Source of the DNA: Pseudomonadota bacterium
GTDB lineage: Bacteria > Desulfobacterota > Binatia > Binatales > Binataceae
NCBI GenBank assembly: GCA_021324455.1
Contig: JAJPJA010000103.1
Location: 29,439 to 93,438, forward strand
Direction of reading: 5' to 3'
Length of the DNA: 64,000 bases
The position numbers were made by a program, and so were the translations under genes. The notes under the pieces are model-generated. The model was not told the DNA's origin and searched no databases. It saw nothing but the letters and a program-made list of their open reading frames with translations. Positions 59,294 through 64,000 of the stretch are shown here, piece after piece. The stretch's first letter is position 1. Each line of letters starts with the position of its first letter.

Positions 59294-60778
59294 TCAGGAC
59301 CGGGGCTGCAACAAACGCAAAAGAGTGCGCACGCCGAACCCCACCGCGCCCGGCGGCGATAGTGGAATCGCCCGGTTGGTGAACGCGACGCCGGAAAGGT
59401 CCAGATGGGCCCACGATCGACAGCTGACGAATTCGGATAGAAACAGGGCGCAGATGATGGTGCCGGCGTTGCCGCTGGTGCCGACGTTGCGCAGGTCGGC
59501 CACGTTGCTCTTCAACTCCTCGGCGTAATCCGTAACCAAAGGCAGTTCCCACAACGGTTCTCCCGCCGCGCCGCCGGCCTCGCGCAGACGCTGCACCAGA
59601 GCGGCGTCATTGCCCAGCACCGCGCCCACGCGCGTACCCAGCGCCGAGCGCACCGCGGCCGTCAGGGTGCCCGCATCGATAATCCATTTGGGTCCCGATT
59701 CGCAGGCGTAAGCCAAAGCATCGGCCAGCACCAGGCGCCCCTCGGCGTCGGTGTTCAGCACCTCGACCGTTTTGCCGCATCGGGTGCGGAGCACGTCGCC
59801 GGGCTTGATGGCGCGCGAGCCGACCATGTTTTCAGTACAGGGCAGGTAGGCGCGAACTTCGATCGGCGGACGGAAATAGGCCAGTTCGCTCATCACCGCC
59901 ATCATCAGCGCGGCGCCCGTCATATCGCGCTTCTGCTCCTCCATGGCGGCGGCTCCTTTGAGGCTGAGACCGCCGGAGTCGAAGGTGATGCCTTTTCCGA
60001 CCAGGGCAACGTGGCCGTCGGTTGGCGCTTGCGGTTTATAGCGGAGCTCGATGAAGCGCGGTTCGCGCGGGCTGGCCTTGGCCACCCCGAGCAGGGCGCC
60101 GAGTCCAAGGCGTTGGATGCCGGCGCGATCGTATACCTCGCAATGCAGGCCGTTGGCCCGGGCCAGTGTTTGGGCGTGGCCGGCCAGAAATTCCGGCGTG
60201 GCCTCCTCGGCCGGGGTGTTGATCAAGTCGCGGGCGAAGTTGGTGGCGGCAGCCATCCGGTGTCCATCTTCCAACGCGTTCCGGGCAGACCCCGGATGCC
60301 GCCCCGCCACCACGCCGATCGTCAAGGCTGGATTAGTTTGCCCGTTGGCGCCCTTGTACTGCAGGAACTGATAGGCGCTCAGTTCGACACCTTCTGCGAT
60401 GGCTGTAAGAAAGGGGGCGCTGGCCTGATGCGCGTCGATGACGATCGTGCGCGCTTTGATCTCCTGCGCTTTTTTTACCACCGCCTCTCCGAACAGCCGC
60501 AATGTCTGCGGCTGCGGATCCTGGCCGAGTCCGAACATGAGAATGTTTCGTGCCGCAATCGCGCCGTAGGTCGGAATCATGACCTGCGAGCCGCAGCGTG
60601 CGTCGAAACCCCGACGGGTGATTTCCTTGACCGCCTCGCCCTTGAGCGACGAGTCGAGAGTCTTGATCGCGTCGGAGTCGGACAGGCCCGGTTCGATTCC
60701 AATCGCGAGCAGGTCAGCGGGCATCCCGGCGCAAGGCCCTGATTCGAGCTGATATACCCTGGCGAAGGTGTTATTCAT
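59294..60778 (-). CDS. pepA: Leucyl aminopeptidase (M17 family)
   Basis: This 494-residue two-domain enzyme removes N-terminal residues from peptides using two metal ions. The C-terminal domain shows VGKGITFDSGGLSLK (metal Lys and Asp) and the signature NTDAEGRLVLADAL, with the catalytic Arg in it. ATG 60778 overlaps the preceding heme-lipoprotein stop by 8 bases; an ATG nine bases earlier is also possible. In some bacteria PepA also binds DNA, but nothing here addresses that. Confidence 0.96.
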   Translation of the reverse strand: MNNTFARVYQLESGPCAGMPADLLAIGIEPGLSDSDAIKTLDSSLKGEAVKEITRRGFDARCGSQVMIPTYGAIAARNILMFGLGQDPQPQTLRLFGEAVVKKAQEIKARTIVIDAHQASAPFLTAIAEGVELSAYQFLQYKGANGQTNPALTIGVVAGRHPGSARNALEDGHRMAAATNFARDLINTPAEEATPEFLAGHAQTLARANGLHCEVYDRAGIQRLGLGALLGVAKASPREPRFIELRYKPQAPTDGHVALVGKGITFDSGGLSLKGAAAMEEQKRDMTGAALMMAVMSELAYFRPPIEVRAYLPCTENMVGSRAIKPGDVLRTRCGKTVEVLNTDAEGRLVLADALAYACESGPKWIIDAGTLTAAVRSALGTRVGAVLGNDAALVQRLREAGGAAGEPLWELPLVTDYAEELKSNVADLRNVGTSGNAGTIICALFLSEFVSCRSWAHLDLSGVAFTNRAIPLSPPGAVGFGVRTLLRLLQPRS

Positions 60779-61091
60779 GGGCGGCATTGCGCGTCAAATA
60801 ACTTAGAATCGTGTCGCGTTCCTCGACACTTAAGGGAGCAACGCGGTACTGGCGCATCTTAGTCTGCATCATTTCGACCTGCACTTGCCACATCGCGGCC
60901 GGGAGCGACCCGGGCGCGTAGGGACGATGGCATTGGCCGCAGCGGCGGACGTAGAGCTGAGCGGCCGGGCTGTGTTGTTCGGGCAGCGGACGGTCGCATC
61001 CAATTGCGGTTAACACGATAGCGGCCGCGGCCGCGGCGATGATCGCGCGGGTCGGATGGTTGCATGGAGATATGATGCGGCGCCGCAACAA
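60771..61091 (-). CDS. Small c-type heme lipoprotein
   Basis: This 106-residue product has an N-terminal membrane signal ending in lipobox AIGC (Cys32), then one CxxCH heme motif (CGQCH) and a helical end with MMQTKMRQYRVAPLS that could supply the distal Met ligand. It should be a single-heme electron carrier on the outer face of the membrane. Its stop overlaps the pepA start by 8 bases, an unusual partner. No oxidase or reductase is nearby, so its redox partner is unknown. Confidence 0.8.
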   Translation of the reverse strand: MLRRRIISPCNHPTRAIIAAAAAAIVLTAIGCDRPLPEQHSPAAQLYVRRCGQCHRPYAPGSLPAAMWQVQVEMMQTKMRQYRVAPLSVEERDTILSYLTRNAAHE

Positions 61092-61193
61092 TGGTATCCA
61101 GGGTTCAGGGGCAGAGGTCGCCGCGCCTATGCTCGCAAGCGGTTAGGCGTTCGCCAACTTGCGAGATGGTTCCGGATGGGGGACTGGATGCGG

Positions 61194-61667
61194 TCAGGCC
61201 GGAGCTTCATCGGGGGCGGGGGGAATTATTTGGATGAGATCGATCCGGGCGGTCTGAAGCAGCCATTTGAGCGTCTCCATTTTGTATGGCTGCTCGTAAA
61301 AGACGGTGCGCACGCCGGTGTTCACCAGCACTTTCATGCATTGGATGCAGGGCGAATGGGTGACATAGATATCCGCGCCCGCGATCGCCGCCCCGTTTTT
61401 GGCCGCCTGCGTGATCGCGTTGATTTCGGCGTGAATCGAACGATAGCAATTGGTTTCCAGCTCGCCCCCCGGTGCGCGTGATTCGTAAATCAGGCAGCCC
61501 ACCTCGGTGCAATGCGGTACTCCGGCGGGCGCGCCGTTATACCCCGTCGCCAGGATATTGCGATCGCGGACAATTACCGCCCCGACCTTGGCCCGCGGAC
61601 AGGTCGAGCGCTCGGCGACCTGCCGCGTGATGGTCATGAAGTACTGGTCCCAGCTTGGCCGCTTCAT
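61194..61667 (-). CDS. dCMP deaminase-family protein (ComEB-like)
   Basis: This 157-residue zinc deaminase converts dCMP to dUMP in related proteins. Zinc ligands are His and the catalytic Glu in SIHAEINAI and two cysteines in HSPCIQC. The N-terminal WDQYFMTITRQVAERSTCPR and the GYNGAPAGVPHC segment are characteristic of ComEB/dCMP deaminases. ATG 61667 is chosen on that homology; the open frame extends upstream into the protease gene. It is 46 bases downstream of the protease stop. Confidence 0.93.
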   Translation of the reverse strand: MKRPSWDQYFMTITRQVAERSTCPRAKVGAVIVRDRNILATGYNGAPAGVPHCTEVGCLIYESRAPGGELETNCYRSIHAEINAITQAAKNGAAIAGADIYVTHSPCIQCMKVLVNTGVRTVFYEQPYKMETLKWLLQTARIDLIQIIPPAPDEAPA

Positions 61668-61713
61668 CCGCCTGTGCTTCGTCGTGTGAAGGATGCCCGC
61701 TTCGGGGATAGCC

Positions 61714-62754
61714 TTACAAGCAGATCCGGTGCGGATGCGGTGCGGGAGCCGCATGATGCATCACGTCGTATACCTGGCTGTTGGGATTTTCGGGCGGCGT
61801 CACAAAAGAAATCGGAACCGGAGTGAAGGTCAGCACAAACAACGCGATCGTAAGCCATGCCGCTGCCCGCCGCTGCGGGTCCAGGGGAGTTTCGCTGTCG
61901 ATCGCGGCGGGATGGCCGACGCCGAGGAAGACCAGCAGCACCGCCCACAGCAGCCATCCCAACCAGAAGGACCATCCGAGCAGCCATGGAACCGCCACCA
62001 TCAGCACACAGCAGAGCACGAACAGCCGCGAAATCGCGCGATGGCTGCGGCCGAACAGGGCGTAAATGACATGACCTCCGTCGAGCTGCCCAACCGGGAG
62101 CAGATTCAGGGTGGTAACCAGCAGACCAATCCATCCGGCAAACGCGATCGGATGCAGAGTGACGCTGACGGCATTCGGATTGACCCCGAGAATCCAGCGG
62201 GCAAGACCCAGGAAGAGCAGCGAATTGCCGAGCTCCAGACCGGCCGCGCGATGATCCAGCGGCATGATTTCCGAATAATGCAGACCGATAATGACGGCGG
62301 GCACGGCCAGCAGCATTCCCGCCCATGGGCCGGCGGCACCGACGTCGAACATGGTTCGGCGCGAACGGGGCGGCGACTTCATCCGGATGAAAGCCCCGAA
62401 GGTGCCGATTATGAAAATCGAGGGCAGGGGAGCCGGAATAAAGTAAGGAAGCGTGACGCTCACGTTGTTGCGTCGCGCAGTGATGTAATGGCCCATCTCG
62501 TGAAACAACAGGATGGCCATCAGGGGTATTGAGAACGACAGGCCCTGAAGTAGTCCGGCGGGATGCAGCAGCGGATGCGCAACGCCGGCGGTGTAAGCTC
62601 CCGCCATGGTGGTCGTCAGCAGCGTCAGCGCGAAGAGCACGATATTCGCGGTCGCTCGATTCGTCGTCGTTTGCGCTGCTTCCGGCTGATAATTTGGTTG
62701 CGGAGCGACATATCGGGGAATATCGGTGACAACGGGAGAAGGGTTTTCGGTCAT
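61714..62754 (-). CDS. Site-2 protease family (M50) membrane metalloprotease
   Basis: This 346-residue intramembrane protease has seven or so hydrophobic helices. The zinc motif is LFHEMGHY (HExxH) near residue 86, and the third ligand lies in VGQLDGGHVIYAL (LDG motif) near residue 228. There is no PDZ domain, so it is of the smaller plant-EGY-like/bacterial class rather than RseP. Substrates are unknown. Its ATG overlaps the stop of the upstream gene by four bases (ATGA), giving tight coupling to the DUF62 protein. Confidence 0.92.
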   Translation of the reverse strand: MTENPSPVVTDIPRYVAPQPNYQPEAAQTTTNRATANIVLFALTLLTTTMAGAYTAGVAHPLLHPAGLLQGLSFSIPLMAILLFHEMGHYITARRNNVSVTLPYFIPAPLPSIFIIGTFGAFIRMKSPPRSRRTMFDVGAAGPWAGMLLAVPAVIIGLHYSEIMPLDHRAAGLELGNSLLFLGLARWILGVNPNAVSVTLHPIAFAGWIGLLVTTLNLLPVGQLDGGHVIYALFGRSHRAISRLFVLCCVLMVAVPWLLGWSFWLGWLLWAVLLVFLGVGHPAAIDSETPLDPQRRAAAWLTIALFVLTFTPVPISFVTPPENPNSQVYDVMHHAAPAPHPHRICL

Positions 62755-63584
62755 GGCTGAGCGCGCACTCTAATTTCTGCACCTGGCCCGGCGGCGAATA
62801 TCCTGGCCGCGTTACCTTCCCGAACCGCTATTTCCAGCATCTCGAAGCTTCCGAACAGCGCAAGCGGGGAATCTTTCGGCACGTCCCCGTAAGTCCGGGC
62901 GATAGCGAAAGGAACGCTGCTTCCGATCCTAACCAAAAGCCGGCGGCTTGGAAAGCGAGCCTGCAGACGCTCGATTCGCGCCCGGGTCAGATTGCTGACC
63001 AGGTTGCCGTAGGTGTCCTGGTAAATAACCAGGCCGATGAGTTGGTCGCCGCTCTCAACCGGATCAGGCACAGTGAGCCGCTCCAGATCGGTGATCGGCG
63101 CGCCCAGGCGGGCCAGCGCTACGCCATTGGAGAGGTGTGCGGCGACCGGTGCGAAGATATCGCGCCCGTGAAAAGTGGAGCTTTGGCGCGAAAGGAAATA
63201 GCGTTCGCTTTGAAGATGCACCGCGTGTTTCAAACCAGCCTGGTCGATCGTCATCCACAGCACGCCGTTATCGGGTCCCACCAGCCGCACCCCGGAGTTG
63301 GTCTCCACCGCAACCGGGCGGCGGGGCGTTCCCACCCCGGGGTCGACGACTACGACAAACACCGTATCGGGCGGAAAAAAGCGCCAGCTTTCCCGCAAAA
63401 TCAACGCACCCGCCACGATGTCCTGGGGCGCGACACCATGGCTGACGTCGATGACGGCGGCGTGCGGAGCGATCGAGGCGATAACCCCGCGCATCACGCC
63501 GGCGTAATGGTCGCGATAACCGAAGTCGCTGATGAGAGCCACCGGCGCGTTTGAGGGAGCCGACTGAATTGCGGAACGCGCCAT
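62751..63584 (-). CDS. DUF62 S-adenosyl-L-methionine hydrolase/hydroxide adenosyltransferase
   Basis: This 277-residue protein matches the DUF62 family (relatives of fluorinase and chlorinase) that splits S-adenosylmethionine with water into adenosine and methionine. Visible landmarks are ALISDFGYRDHYAGVM, the VVVDPGVGT loop, LVGPDNGVL and the FHGRDIFAPVAAHL segment, including residues that bind SAM. The family His that activates water is probably the one in FHGRD. The fluorinase-specific loop is not evident. It is the first gene of the minus-strand operon that continues with the M50 protease and dCMP deaminase. Confidence 0.93.
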   Translation of the reverse strand: MARSAIQSAPSNAPVALISDFGYRDHYAGVMRGVIASIAPHAAVIDVSHGVAPQDIVAGALILRESWRFFPPDTVFVVVVDPGVGTPRRPVAVETNSGVRLVGPDNGVLWMTIDQAGLKHAVHLQSERYFLSRQSSTFHGRDIFAPVAAHLSNGVALARLGAPITDLERLTVPDPVESGDQLIGLVIYQDTYGNLVSNLTRARIERLQARFPSRRLLVRIGSSVPFAIARTYGDVPKDSPLALFGSFEMLEIAVREGNAARIFAAGPGAEIRVRAQP

Positions 63585-63750
63585 AGCCCAGGTTCTCCCA
63601 GCCCAACAACACAGACTACCGAAAAAATCCTGTGTGACGAAGGGACAAAGGCGCGAGCGGGCAAATTACAATCAGATTTTTGCAGGATTCACCACCGGTG
63701 CCGGCCAGATTTGACTCTGAGAAAGGAGCCTTTTAAACTCCGAGCACAGA

Positions 63751-63825
<75 letters not shown>

Positions 63826-64000
63826 GCGTTTTGTTTTCCTTACATTTGTTGAGGTTTTGGCGTTGTTTGTCGAAGGGGGACGCTGTTTACAGATGTCCCG
63901 GCGGCTCGCTTTTGTGGCGGAATTGTGGCGCAACGGTGGGGTGCGTCGATCGGGGAGGGTCGGCTTGAGGGAATTTGGCCGCCGGCGGGCTCAGCGGCAA

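Noticed and set aside
63893..64000. ATG-initiated frame running off the window end
   Set aside because: Very Arg/Gly-rich with no motif or ribosome site; too short to support.

Overview
The window is GC-rich, densely coded and dominated by overlapping (ATGA or TTGA) gene junctions and by GTG/TTG starts. Its gene set is typical of uncultured soil bacteria with large degradative repertoires: two thiolase-like/Zn-ribbon (DUF35) pairs, a doubled CaiB-type CoA transferase, two LLM-class (possibly F420-dependent) oxidoreductases, a Rieske oxygenase, a DUF1329 protein and an MMPL-type RND exporter. This combination, with a HemQ-type heme enzyme, suggests a deep-branching didermal lineage such as Candidatus Binatota (formerly grouped near Deltaproteobacteria). 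That assignment is inference; the window has no rRNA or marker set to prove it. There is no phage, insertion sequence, CRISPR array or secretion cluster.

Region by region. 1-7.8 kb (+): an envelope and housekeeping run of HtrA protease, class A PBP, a TPR lipoprotein, TsaD, RsmA and MutM. 7.8-15.3 kb (-): a DUF2127 membrane protein, then an RND efflux operon (transporter, adaptor, outer-membrane factor) headed by a BlaI/MecI repressor and an M56 (BlaR1-like) protease whose reading frame is broken by one extra base; a perfect palindrome sits in the promoter. 15.4-18.2 kb (-): a sugar cassette (Gfo/Idh/MocA dehydrogenase, DegT aminotransferase, GT2 glycosyltransferase). 18.4-20.1 kb (+): first thiolase-like/DUF35 pair. 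20.7-25.8 kb (+): APC permease, then a PP2C phosphatase, a Ser/Thr kinase and an ammonium transporter, the last two translationally coupled. 26.2-30.4 kb: Rieske oxygenase and LLM oxidoreductase (divergent), a tiny lipoprotein and DUF1329. 30.7-39 kb: Kup, a BON protein, DUF1501, a second Amt, a lone Fis-type HTH protein and a NarL-type two-component pair. 39-46.7 kb: a second LLM enzyme, a small lipoprotein, a decayed SDR gene, then a minus-strand catabolic operon (TetR, amidohydrolase, fused double CoA transferase, DUF35, thiolase-like). 47-54.7 kb: N-acyl-D-amino-acid deacylase-like enzyme, HemQ, MMPL exporter and a second amidohydrolase. 54.9-55.2 kb (-): a SelW/Rdx-family selenoprotein with an in-frame TGA in a CxxU motif and a hairpin directly after it. 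55.5-63.6 kb: small lipoprotein, SnoaL-like protein, GH15 enzyme, hotdog dehydratase, leucyl aminopeptidase, a c-type heme lipoprotein, dCMP deaminase, site-2 protease and a SAM hydrolase-family (DUF62) enzyme. The window closes with tRNA-Gly(CCC).

The most notable points are the selenoprotein, which appears in no uninterrupted open frame and would be missed by normal gene calling; the BlaI/M56-controlled RND operon with its frameshift; the phosphatase-kinase-Amt operon; and the fused CoA transferase whose two halves both keep a catalytic-type aspartate. Functions rest on motif recognition by eye. No database search was run.
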